NCBI RefSeq assembly: GCF_004193775.1
Contig: NC_041008.1
Coordinates: 14,279,731 to 14,343,730 of the forward strand
Reading direction: 5' to 3'
DNA length: 64,000 nucleotides
DNA from: Glycine soja
Taxonomy: Eukaryota > Streptophyta > Magnoliopsida > Fabales > Fabaceae
The notes under the pieces are model-generated. The model saw nothing but the letters and a program-made list of their open reading frames with translations. It made no database searches and was not told the origin of the DNA. Every line of letters starts with the position of its first letter. Position 1 is the first letter of the stretch. The translations under genes were made by a program, and so were the position numbers. This document shows positions 45,401 to 55,865 of this stretch, one piece after another.

Positions 45401-48400
45401 TGGCAGCGCCATGGCGTGGCGGATTTTTGATAAAACGCCACCAAAAAGCGGTGGCGAGTTTTCTCTTCCGTTTTTTGTTTTTCTGGTTCTGTTTTTTTTT
45501 TTAATTGTTCAACCCTCTTCTACTATCTACAATGGCTGAACCATCATCTATTCTAAGTTTGACACTCTTCCTTTTTTTATTTTCTGGTTCTGTTTTTTTT
45601 TTAATTGTTTAGCTCTCTTCTACTAATTACAATGGTTGAACCATCATGTAATACTACAACAAGGAAAAATAGGACAGACCCTGGTTGGAAGTATTGTCAT
45701 CCACTTGTGGAAGGGGATACAAACATCATTGTTTGTAATTACTGTGGAAAAATCACAAAGGGAGGAATAACGAGAGCCAAATAACACTTGGTTTGGAAGT
45801 CAGGTAACGTTGCATCTTGCAAGAAAACTCCACCAAATGTAGTCGAAGAGCTCAAGGGATATATGGCTAACAAAAAAAGTGGGACCACTTACAGTAGTAC
45901 TGGTAATGTGCCAAATATAAGAGATTTTGAATTTGGTGAACCAATTGGATGTGATGAAAGTGAAGATGAGTTTGAGGACTCTTGCAATACTACTGTTTTG
46001 GCCGCAAAGACAAAGTGTGAGACTAAAAAAGGACCAATGGACAGGTTTTGTAAGAATCCAAAAATGCAATCAATCGGAGAAAAATGAAAATGTTGAGGCA
46101 AAGGAACATAAGAGAGTCAATGGATAAGAATGAAGTCTTAAAGGTGCATCAATATATTGCTCGCTTTTGGTACCAAGCTGATTTATCATTCAACCTCATT
46201 AAATTGAAAAGCTTTGAGAATATGATTGTAGTCATTGGTCAATATGGGCCACATTTGCCCATTCCAAGCTGTCATGATATCAGAGTTCCACTCCTGAAGA
46301 AGGAAGTTGAATACACTAAAAATTTGATGAAAGACTACAAGGAGCAATGGGTCAAGTATGGTTGTACTATTATGTTCGAAGCATGGACTGATCGGAAACA
46401 AAGATGCATCATTAATTTTTTGGTTAACTCTCAAGCTGGTACAATGTTTTTGAAGTCTGTTGATGGCTCTGATTTTGTGAAGACAGGTGAAAAGCTTTTT
46501 GAGTTGCTTGATGCTATTGTGGAGGAAGTTGGAGAAGAGAACGTTGTTCAAGTTGTAACTGATAATAGGAGTAACTATGTTTTAGCGGGTAAGTTGTTAG
46601 AGGACAAAAGGAAACATATTTATTGGACTCCTTGTGCAGCCCATTGTATTGATTTGATGCTTGAAGACATTGGGAAGCTTCCCTTGATAAGGAAGACAAT
46701 TAGAAGGACAATTAATCTAGTTGGGTTTATCTATGCCCATTCTAGTACCTTAAGCTTGTTGAGAAATTGTACAAACGAGAGGGAATTGGTGAGATATGCT
46801 ATTACTAGATTTGCCACTTCTTATCTAACCTTAGAAAGGCTCCACAAAGAGAAAGCTAATATTGGAAAGATGTTTATTTCTGATGAATGGATCTTAAACA
46901 AGTTATCTAAGGAGCCTAAGGGGAAAGAAGCTGCAAAGGTAGTGCTCATGCCTTCTTTTTGGAATAGTGTGGTTTACACTCTTAAAGTCATGGCTCCACT
47001 TGTCAAAGTGCTTCGTCTTGTGGATGGTGAAACGAAACCAGCCATAGGCTATATTTATGAAGCAATGGACAAGGCAAAAGAAACAATTATCAAGTCTTTC
47101 AACAACAATGAAAGCAAGTACAAAGATGTGTTTGCAATCGTTGATAAAAGATGGAATTGTCAGCTTCATAGATCATTGCATGCAGCTGCCCACTTCTTAA
47201 ATCCAGAGTTCTTTCATGACAACACTGATTTGGAATTTGATTTTGAGGTCACCAATGGATTGTTTGATTGCATTAAGAAGTTGGTTCCACAATTTGATGT
47301 GCAACAGAAAATTATAACTAAGTTGCATCTTTTCAAGATTGGTGCTGAACACTTTGGTTCTGAGTTTGCAATGGCTCAAAGGAAAACTCATTCTCCTAGT
47401 AAGAAACTTTTACCAAATGACAAATACTATACTATATTTTTTACGTATTAATGTTACAATTCAGAATTCTAAGTTATGCTCTTGGTTGGTATTGTAGCAT
47501 ATTGGTGGCAAATGTTTGGGTCACAAACTCCAAATTTGCAGAAGCTAGCTATTAAAATTTTGAGTTTGACTTGCAGTGCTTCAAGATGTGAAAGAAATTG
47601 GAGTGTATTTGAGCAAGTAATTGTGACAAAACTCTAACTATGCTTTTTATTTAATTTTGATGGTCAAGTTTTATTCGAAGTTTATTTGAGATTGAGATCA
47701 AGATTTATTTGTTATGTTGTAGATTCATTCCAAAAAAAGAAATAGGCTTGAGCACAAGAAGTTGCATGATTTGGTATTTGTCAAATACAACCAACAATTG
47801 AAGCAAAGATATAATGTAAGAGATGAAATTGATCCAATTTCTCTTAATGATATTGATGTGTGCAATGAATGGCACATGGGAGAGATGGATGAAGATAATG
47901 ATAATGATGCTGGAAATGATTTGGTATTTGAAGATGATGATGCACTAAATTGAGCAACTGTGTATGAGGTTTCGGGGGTTGGAGAGCGTAGGATGTATAC
48001 TAGGCAGAAAAAAAAGGAAAGAAAGCAACCAACAAGTGTTGGTATTACTCCAACTGCTGCTGCCCACACATCTAAAAAACATGCAATGGTTGTTGGATCT
48101 TCGTCAAGGAAGCAAAAAACAGTCCAAGAAAATGATGAGGATCTAGAGTTTGAGGATATTGAACTTGAATCTGAAGAAGAAATCATGGTTAATTTTGAGG
48201 CGTCTGATGGAGAAGAGGGATAGGGAGATGCTCTACTACCTTATGATAACAATGAAGAGGATTATGTTGGAATTGGACAAGATGATTAGAGCCTCAACCT
48301 TTACTTTGCACTTTGCATTATGCTTTTATCATTTTGTTATTTTGAACTCTTGAATGACTTTATTTGGTGTTGGTTATTGCATGAACTCATGAAATTTTTT

Positions 48401-48470
48401 TAGTTTATTTGAATGCAATCCATTGCTTTTTTAATTTTTTATTTATATTTAATTTTTATCTATTGTTTTG

Positions 48471-48522
<52 letters not shown>

Positions 48523-51500
48523 CCGCCATGACGTCCGCCATTTGCCGCTACGTCATCCGCCTTATTTTTATGGCGGATTTTTGACTTTCTGCCATAAACC
48601 GCCATCCGTCATTAACAACGGATTGCACAAGGAGTCCAATAAATATGTTTTCTTTTGTCCTCTAACAACTTGTCTGCTAAAACATAGTTGCTCCCATTAT
48701 CAGTTATAACTTGAACAGCGTTTTCTTATCAATCCATGCATCAGACATAATAGTACAATCATACTTGACCCATTGTTCCCTGTGGCCTTTCATCAAATTT
48801 TCAGTGTATTAAACTTCCTTCTTCAAGAGTGCAACTCCGATATCATGATAGCTTGGAATGGGCAAATATGGCCCATATTGACCAATGGCTGCAACTATAT
48901 TCTTAAAGCTTTTTAATTTAATGAGGTTGAATGACAAACCAGCTTGGTACCAAAAGCGAGCAATATATTGATTCACCTTTAAGACTTTATCCTTATCCAT
49001 TGACTCTCTTATGTTCCTTTGCCTCAACATTTCCATTTTCCTCCGATTGATTGTCTTTTCTGGATTAACATTTCCATTTTTCTCCAATTGATTGTATTTT
49101 CTGGATTCTTACAAAATCTGTCCATTGGTCCTTTTTTAATAGTCTCACACTTTGTCTTTGTGGCCAAAGCAGTAGCATTGCAAGAGTCCTCAGACTCATC
49201 TTTACTTTCATCACATTCAATTGGTTCATCAAATTCAAAATCTCTTATATTTGGCACATTACCACTACCAGTATTACTATAAGTGGTCCCATTTTTTTTG
49301 TTAGTTATATATCCCTTGAGCTCTTCGACTACACCTGCTGGAGTTTTCTTGCAAGATGCAACGTTACCCAACTTCCCAACCAAGTGTTCTTTGGCTCTAG
49401 TTATTCCTCTCTTTATGATTTTTCCACAGTAATTACAAACAATGGTGTTTGCATCCCCTTCCACAAGTAGATGACAATACTTCCAACCAAGATCTGACCT
49501 ATTTTTTCTTGTTGCAGCATTAGATGATGGTTCAGTAATTGTAATTAGTAGAAGAGGGCTGAACAATTAAAAAAAAAATAGAACCAAAAAATAAATTAAA
49601 AAAAGAGTATCAAACTTAGAATAGATGATGGTTCAACCATTGTAGATAGTAGAAGAAGGCTGAACAATTAAAAAAAAAAAACAGAACCAGAAAAACAAAA
49701 AACGGAAGAGAGAACTTGTCACCGTCACGTCACTGTCGGGTCGCCGTCCATTGCCGTCGCCGTCACCGTCCATTGTCGTCGCTGCTGCGAATGGGAGAAC
49801 TCGCGACTTCAAGGTGAGAGAACTCGCGTGGTGCTCGTGTGTGTCGTGCTGCTCATCTCATTTAGGATTCCAAACCCAGGGTTTAGGGTTGGGTCGGGTC
49901 AGCCCAAGACGGTCCAATTTGTCATTTTTGGAAAATTTTCAAAAAAAAACATTTCTTCCGCCATAACCGCCATTCCACCACCACCATTAAACCTATGACG
50001 ACCGCCATGGTGTCGCCATTTGAAACCCGCAATGCCACCTCTATTTGGTGGCGTTTTATCAAAAATCCGCCACGCCATAACCGCCATTTGACAACACTAA
50101 TCAACTCTCAAAGGAAATTATTAGATATGAAGTCATGCATGAGCCTTTGTATGTGTCCGGTTCAGCATATTTTAAGAAAATAATTACTTATTTTAGCCAA
50201 CATCCAAAAAAGCTTTTAAAAACTAAGCAATTATTTACCCCCTAATAACCTATACCAAAATTGACAGAAACTAATGTAATGGAAGGAAGCACTAATTATA
50301 ATCAGTGTTAAAAATGTTACAAACTGCAATAAATAATAAAATGGATCACATTCAAAGGTTAAGAAGCTTCAGATATGAGTTTTATGTAATATCTGTATCC
50401 TATGTTTTTAGAAAACTGACATATTCTGGTTAATGGATAATTGTAACAGAATTTATGTAACTTAGTAACAAAAACACAATTTCAAGACAAGCCTGGGATA
50501 GAATATGGTGGAATAGGAAGGACAAAATTTCATCAGAAATAATAAATATAAATGCATACGTAAGCTGACAAGCAGACCTTTCTATCAGCTCTGGCATATC
50601 CAAAATACGGAATGACAGCAGTAATATTTTTGGCTGAAGCCCTCCTGCATGCATCAATCATTATGAGAAGCTCCATAAGATTCTCATTTGCAGGAGGACA
50701 TGTGGGCTGCACAAGAAACACATCACACCCCCTGACACTCTCTTGCAGCTGGACATATATCTCACCATCAGCAAAACGCTTTATCTTAGTTTTTCCTAGC
50801 TCCAGGCCCAGGTAGCATGCAATTTCCTACTTAAATACATGCAAATCAAACATTTCAGTAAATAATTAAAGACTATCTACTGTATAACATAAGACTTCAA
50901 ATATTAATAAATAAAAGTATATTCAAGAAGTACTATAAGGTATACACATTCATTACAGACCAAAGATGTTTTCCATTTTACATAAAACACAAAAATAGAA
51001 AACAACAGGAAATGGAAAAAATTGAGGTGTTTGGTTTACCTTCCATTTTCAATTTTAATTGACATGTTTTCACTAATAATTACAAAAATATCACCTTACT
51101 TTCACATTGTTTCTTGCTTAAATAATTTGCAAAAAAAATAAAAAAAGGTTAACCACAAGAAAATCTTGGAAACAGAAAACAAGGTGATCTTTTTACAATC
51201 ATAAACAAAAATATATCAATTGAAAATGAAAAAAAAAAAAAATCAAATTCACTCTAAGCTAGCCAAAAACAATTGTCATTTCTATAAAATAGCATACTAA
51301 TCAGAACTACAGAGTAGTTTACCCTTAAAAATGCTACAAAAACCTTTAGGATTAGTTTGTGCACAAATTACCATATACAAGTTTTTTTCATTTTGATGCA
51401 TTGTTAATGAGTACCACAACAATTACTCAAAAAAGTCATAATATTTTAATGATTCAATGATACCATGAAAAACTTCAGCTAATTCTAGATTGACAGAAAT

Positions 51501-52814
51501 GGATGGAACAAAGGAAGATGAAATGAAATGAAACCTATCTATTGTCTATAGGTATTTATTCCATTTCCATCTCACTCCATCCAATACCTCTTTTTATTGG
51601 CCAATATGGGAGGCATGGGATTAAATCGATTTATTATTTACTAATCTCCTTATGCTCCATTTGTATTGAGTTCAGAACACAGTTCACGAAAGCAACAAAT
51701 TTCCACATGTTTGGGAAATCATACCACACAAATCAAGGCTATTGTTCTTTGTCACGTAGAGCATGCACATCAGGCCAACTACTAAACATACACATGCTTA
51801 GGCCTTACCATTTTATTCACTTCCCAAACAAACTAAGATAGAGTTCCTTATGTGCTTTTGATGCTTCACCTCCTACTCTCTTCAATGCAAAATTTTATTA
51901 CATGGACTACTGAGATAAAACTCTTAAGTCTCTAATTCTAATTATGCAAAGACTTTGTTCGATAAACTTTTCCTATTTTATAAAACAAAACAAGAAAATA
52001 AAATGAATTATGCTTCTCCTATAAATTAAATTCAACTTATGTACTTTGACTTTTATAGAAGTTCTCTCATTTAACTTGTCTAAAGGCTGAGATACATAAG
52101 TTGATTCTAACTTAAAGAAGAAACTTAATCCAGTTTATCTTCTTACCTAAGTGCTTCTGAAAAAGTTTATCCAAACAGGACTAATTCTGATTGCATACCA
52201 CACTAAAAGCACATAACGAACGACACTAAAAGCCTCCTATATTCCAAAGTTACAATGATATGAAGTATGAACTCTAATTTTATTCTATCATCACACTTCG
52301 ATTATCCATACACAACCTACAATCAAAACTAAGCACTAATCTCACTACTCCAAATTTCCAACACGAAAAACGAATCGCTTTAGGAAGCACGACCTGAGCG
52401 AGCGCCGGATTGGCGGTGCCGGAGAATATCCGGAGGCGAGTGTCGTTTCGGTTAACCAAATCCTGAATACGCGTGTTGGGCGCCACGACGTACCTCGGAA
52501 TCGCGTTTCCGCTTCCGCTGACTAGGAACTCGCTCGCGCTCGGCCTTCCATTCTCCAAATTCACTGCTTCTATCGCCTTGCACCGCTGAAAACAAATTCT
52601 CCGTTCGGTTATCAAACGCGCATTTCATCAAACACTTCCGAGTGAATAATAAATAGATAAAGAAAAAGGAGAAAATCGAAACGAAGAGGAATGAGAGGTT
52701 TTGACTTACGACGCCGTTTCGGAGAGAGATACGAGTGATTGGGGCGAAACGAGGAGTGGTGATCTGAGAGAAGGAAGGAGAAGAAGTTGATGCGGAGTGA
52801 AGCAGAGTGGACAT
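39579..52814 (-). CDS. PRS1: Ribose-phosphate pyrophosphokinase (PRPP synthetase), plastid-type, 396 aa
   Basis: It makes 5-phosphoribosyl-1-pyrophosphate from ribose-5-phosphate and ATP, feeding purine, pyrimidine, His and Trp synthesis. Coding exons on the minus strand, 5' to 3': 52814-52710, 52585-52394, 50826-50578, 45090-44947, 44017-43850, 41722-41653, 40280-40199, 39759-39579. Sum 1191 nt, all in phase with GT-AG borders. The first 80 residues are Ser/Thr/Arg-rich ([17 protein letters not shown]) and fit a chloroplast transit peptide. The enzyme domain runs from about residue 83 ([16 protein letters not shown]), with [10 protein letters not shown] near 117, a metal-binding [17 protein letters not shown] signature at 210-226, and the PRPP loop [12 protein letters not shown] at 300-311. 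It ends [14 protein letters not shown]. No lesions. Intron 3 (45091-50577) is swollen by a composite hAT element. The symbol follows the Arabidopsis PRS1/PRS2 class; which paralogue is unresolved. Confidence 0.95.
40281..41652 (-). other. Intron 6 of the PRS gene
   Basis: AT-rich, no nested ORF recognised. ctatctccgttcctttttat at about 41002 resembles a Stowaway-like end, but no partner end was found. Confidence 0.4.
41723..43849 (-). other. Intron 5 of the PRS gene with a MITE
   Basis: It contains the MITE at 42203-42436 and a (TA)n tract at 42437-42469. Three short gagtcttattt repeats with taccaa- or tacta-type prefixes lie at 43650-43785. Otherwise nothing recognisable. Confidence 0.45.
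42203..42436. mobile_element. MITE in PRS intron 5
   Basis: Inverted arms: gagaaatgaaaactgtaaag with ctagaccata and gatcaag on the left (42240-42290) match the complement of 42345-42415 (gagaaatgagaatattaaat, ctagaccata, gatcaag). About 80-bp imperfect TIRs, AT-rich target next to the (TA)n tract. Confidence 0.6.
44018..44946 (-). other. Intron 4 of the PRS gene
   Basis: Non-coding, no repeat end recognised. Confidence 0.45.
45193..45322. repeat. Tandem duplication, 65-bp unit, 2 copies
   Basis: tatacaagtaatgctaaggt with aacatatttagagctaac recurs 65 bp later with few changes, in PRS intron 3 just before the hAT element. Confidence 0.85.
45632..48223 (+). pseudogene. hAT transposase (BED finger, DUF659, dimerisation domain), decayed
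   Basis: The ATG at about 45632 opens a BED-type finger region ([22 protein letters not shown]) that hits a TAA at about 45785. It resumes at 45788 and shifts frame near 46080. The long frame 46084-47451 contains the DUF659 region ([20 protein letters not shown] and [16 protein letters not shown]) and the central hAT segment ([14 protein letters not shown]). After a probable intron (47440-47500), 47500-47620 and, past another intron, 47722-47810 give the C-terminal hAT dimerisation part ([16 protein letters not shown]). A TGA at about 47952 cuts an acidic tail that continues to 48223. Several lesions, so not expected to be active. Confidence 0.85.
48474..48517. repeat. (TA)n microsatellite inside the hAT element
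   Basis: About 21 TA units between the transposase end and the diverged right terminus of the plus copy. Confidence 0.95.
48621..49570 (-). pseudogene. Truncated inverted hAT transposase copy (5' half only)
   Basis: The minus-strand frame 49566-49024 reads the BED region intact where the plus copy has its TAA ([17 protein letters not shown] follows RAK without a stop), then breaks into short frames; 49087-48809 carries the [20 protein letters not shown] stretch. Homology to the plus copy ends abruptly at about 48621, so the catalytic core and dimerisation domain are missing. Confidence 0.8.
50827..52393 (-). other. Intron 2 of the PRS gene
   Basis: 1.57 kb, AT-rich, no nested ORF or repeat ends recognised. 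Confidence 0.5.
52394..52709 (-). other. PRS exon 2 and intron 1
   Basis: Intron 1 is only 124 nt (52709-52586) and exon 2 ends at 52394. This short stretch is relatively GC-rich (gagcgagcgccggattggcg), unlike the AT-rich surroundings. Confidence 0.6.
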
Positions 52815-52860
52815 TGCGTTTCGACACCTTTGGACTCGATGCTCAATTCAGATTGGGTCT

Positions 52861-52868
52861 TATTTATA
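52861..52868 (-). promoter_or_regulatory. TATA box of the PRS gene
   Basis: The minus strand reads TATAAATA 47 nt upstream of the ATG at 52814, giving a predicted 5' UTR of only about 15-20 nt. The end of a TIR element lies about 8 bp further upstream. Confidence 0.6.
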
Positions 52869-52875
52869 TTTTCGT

Positions 52876-54219
52876 GATAAATAGTCACTTTTATCCTCTT
52901 TTCATGTGTAATTGGTTATAAATATTTTCGTAACAGATGAAAATATAAAATTTAGTTCCTAAAAAAGTAAAAAATATGGCAAATATATCTTATTGTTAAC
53001 TTTTGTCTCTCATCCGTCAGCGTTAATAAAATACCATGTGGGCGTGGCATGTAAGGATAAATTTATCACTAAATTGATTGTCAACGTGAATTGTCAGCAT
53101 AAGGACATATTTGTCATAATATTTTTTTTTACTTTTCGTCTTTTCACTCCGACAAATACGTCCCTGAGAGATAAAAATACAAAATTTAGTCCACAAAAGT
53201 AAGAAGTGCGACAAATATATCCGGTCTTTAATAATAAATTGTATAGGAGAGAAATTATGAAAAAAGAAATTAAAAAATAATAAAATAACTTAAGATTTGA
53301 ACTCTTATACTTTGATTATATATCTATTTATCTATCTATCAAATTGTTAATTAATTTTTTAATTAATGAATATAACTACTTATTTTCTAAAATAAAATAA
53401 AATTCTTTAGTTTTATGATATAAAAAAATTGAGTTAACATTTAAAAAAAATGAAAGTCTTTTATTTCTTGAAATTTTTTGTTTCTTCAATTAATTATTAA
53501 TTTTTATTAAGTATTCTGTCACAGTATGTCAAATGAAATATAAGGTCGTTGTAGTCCCTAAATTAGTGAAAAATACAACTCTACGTCCCAAAGGCAAAGA
53601 ATAGACTTTTGTATTAGTTTTTTTTGTTTTAAAGTTAATCTATGTATTAGTTTAAGCATTATTGTATTTTTTATTTAAATTTAGTTGGGTTCTTTATTTG
53701 TTAGTAATTGTTTTCATTTCATTCATATTATGTATAATAAATGTTATCTTGAATGGAAGCACATAAGATTTATCCAAGGGATTCTTTCATATTTGAGGTA
53801 TATATATATTATTGATTAAGAAAAAAGACTTATAATTCCACTTTACCTTTATCTAGTTTAAATTTTGTGAGATTTTTTAAAAAAAAATAGTTGATTAAAT
53901 TCTTTTTTTAAAATAAATTTTGTCCTGCGACCGGTTGTGTTTTTTCTACTCAAAACTCTTGACATATTATTTTCAATCTAGATATGAGAGCACTTAAGTT
54001 GGAATTGTGATATGGAATAATTTTAAAGATTAAAAGTGAGAAATTTAGTAGAAATTTGATAAAATTATAAGATATAAGATAAATTTTTTTTTAACAGCAA
54101 AGATTAAAGGTTGACAAGGAAATCAAAATAATAAAAAAATATATATTAAAAGAAAATCTAAAAATATATGGCATAAGTACTAAACGAATAGAAGCAGCAA
54201 ATTATAAACACATAATAAC

Positions 54220-54258
<39 letters not shown>

Positions 54259-54624
54259 TAGTCACAATCTATTATTAACATCTGGATATATTTGTCGTAT
54301 TTTTTATACTTTCAGGAACTAAATTTTGCATTTTCATCTTTCAGGAACGCATTTGTCGGCGGAGTGAGAAGACGAAAAGTAAAAAAATATTATGATAAAT
54401 ATGCCCCTATATATGCTGACAATCCACATTGGCAATCATTTCAGTGACAAATTTGTCTTTCCGTGTCACGTAGGTTATTTTATTAACGATGACGAACGGA
54501 AGTTAACGGCAGGACATATTTGTGACACTTTTTACACTTTCGGGGACTAAATTTTTTGTTTTCATCTCTTAGGAACGCATTTGTCAGCGAATTATACATT
54601 GAGGGACAAAAGTGGCTATTTACC
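52876..54624. mobile_element. Long-TIR DNA transposon (MULE-like), 1.75 kb, at the PRS promoter
   Basis: 52876 to about 53243 and about 54258-54624 are inverted copies of about 365 bp. Markers: GATAAATAGTCACTTTT against GGTAAATAGCCACTTTT at the ends; aaaatttagttcct, cgttaataaaata, gattgtcagcat, ataatattttttt-acttttcgtctt in the same order in both arms. The interior has no transposase and includes the (AAT)n tract at 54211-54258. Flanks are T-rich and a 9-bp duplication is not clear, so MULE is the best guess from TIR length, not proven. Confidence 0.75.
54211..54258. repeat. (AAT)n microsatellite
   Basis: About 15 AAT units at the inner edge of the right TIR. Confidence 0.95.
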
Positions 54625-55059
54625 TTATTTCTTTTTTTTCATTTCATTTATTTTTTTACTGCACTTGTCTACTTAAGCTTTTCTTTTACTTGACATTCCC
54701 AAAAATTTATTAAAAATCATAAGGTTTTTGAGAAATATTATTTTTCTACGATAAAATTTTACAACTAAGAGAAAGAAACAAGTATAACTATGATATATAA
54801 CAAATGATGTGAACAAGAAAATGTGATTGTATAAAATATTATATAAATCAAGTTTTTTTTTATCTAGCAATTGGCTTCACACATAAAATGTGATTGTATA
54901 TGATTCTTGTATCTAGCAATTGGCTTCATATATGGATGGGGTGTACATGATATGTCTTTAATAGAAGTATTTCAGATCATTGTCAAATGCTTTTGAAAAA
55001 AATTCTATTATTGATTGTGGCTGAATCCTTTTAAGCACTTAATTATTGGTTCCTTGAAG

Positions 55060-55450
55060 TCTTGGGGTTGTTAGCAAGTTGTGGGAGTCTTATGATGTTG
55101 TAGTGTGGGCAACTTTTACCCTTAAAGAGAAATTGAAATTGCCCAAGAGGGACTTGAGAAAGTGGAACAAGTAGTGCCTTGGGGATGTTCATTGGCAAGC
55201 AAAGGAATTGGTGGAAAAAATTAATGTTATGGATCTAATTGGTGAAGAGGATGGCTTGGAGGAGGAGGATCCTAATAGGGGAATTTTGGAGGAAATCTAG
55301 GAGGCATGAATCTCTACTCCAACAAAAAACTAGGGTGACATGGTTCAAAGAGGGAGATGCAAATTGTATCATTCCAATTTTTCATATGTTTGGGGTAGAT
55401 AGTGTTATTTCTTTAATGGGTGATTGGGAAGTATTTTTATATTATTAAAA
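55060..55450 (+). pseudogene. LINE (non-LTR retrotransposon) ORF2 relic
   Basis: 55120-55260 reads LKEKLKLPKRDLRKWNK, stop, then ELVEKINVMDLIGEEDGLEE, and after a frame change 55320-55375 reads VTWFKEGDANCIIPIFH. These match, with decay, the stretch between the endonuclease and reverse transcriptase of plant L1-type elements, where the last motif is a WLKEGDANTKFFH-like block. No RT catalytic box follows. Confidence 0.75.
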
Positions 55451-55865
55451 TGGTAGAAGATAAGATATTAGCATGGTTAAACTCTTCAGTTTTTAAGCTA
55501 AAGTTTAGAAAGAATAAGGATAGTTCAAAAAAAAATTATCTGGTCAAAGTAAACTCATTAATGGCATAGATGTAAATAATTGAATTTTAATCTAGAAATA
55601 GAAATTAGAAGCTTGAAAGAAGAAAATTAGTATTTAATGTAAGTAAGGTTAGAAATTAAGTGGAGATAATTAAGGTTGATTAATGGTGAGCTAGATTTCA
55701 TAGAATTAGAAAAGGGGTAATTAAGTTATAAAAGTTTAAAGTGGAGGACATGTTCATAAATGGCAATATAATTAGTTCAAAAATAGAATTTTAGTTTGAT
55801 TAGTTGGTGACTAATTTAAGTGTCTGATTATATGATGTAGAATAATTAAAATAAATTATCAGTGT
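55451..55865. other. Decayed AT-rich DNA after the LINE relic
   Basis: Possibly more LINE sequence, too eroded to read. Confidence 0.3.

Larger units (their letters stand above)
45379..50098. mobile_element. Composite hAT element with a large internal inverted repeat in PRS intron 3
   Basis: The outer ends CAGTGTTGTCAAATGGCGG (45379) and CCGCCATTTGACAACACT (ending 50098) are inverted, and the similarity continues for about 60 bp (gtggcggatttttgataaaa). The interior holds a complete but decayed plus-strand copy (45379 to about 48618, whose own right end is a diverged ccgccatccgtcattaacaac) and a minus-strand copy of only the 5' half (50098 down to about 48621). The minus copy matches the plus copy from its end to about position 46640, lacks about 140 bp corresponding to 46405-46545, and has about 280 bp extra near 49700-49980. 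No clean 8-bp target duplication: flanks are attacaac and taatcaac or atcaactc. Confidence 0.8.

Noticed and set aside
49860..49895. Telomere-like agggtttaggg
   Set aside because: Less than two repeat units; no interstitial telomere array.
45379..50098. Clean hAT 8-bp target duplication
   Set aside because: Flanks attacaac and taatcaac or atcaactc do not match well enough to claim.
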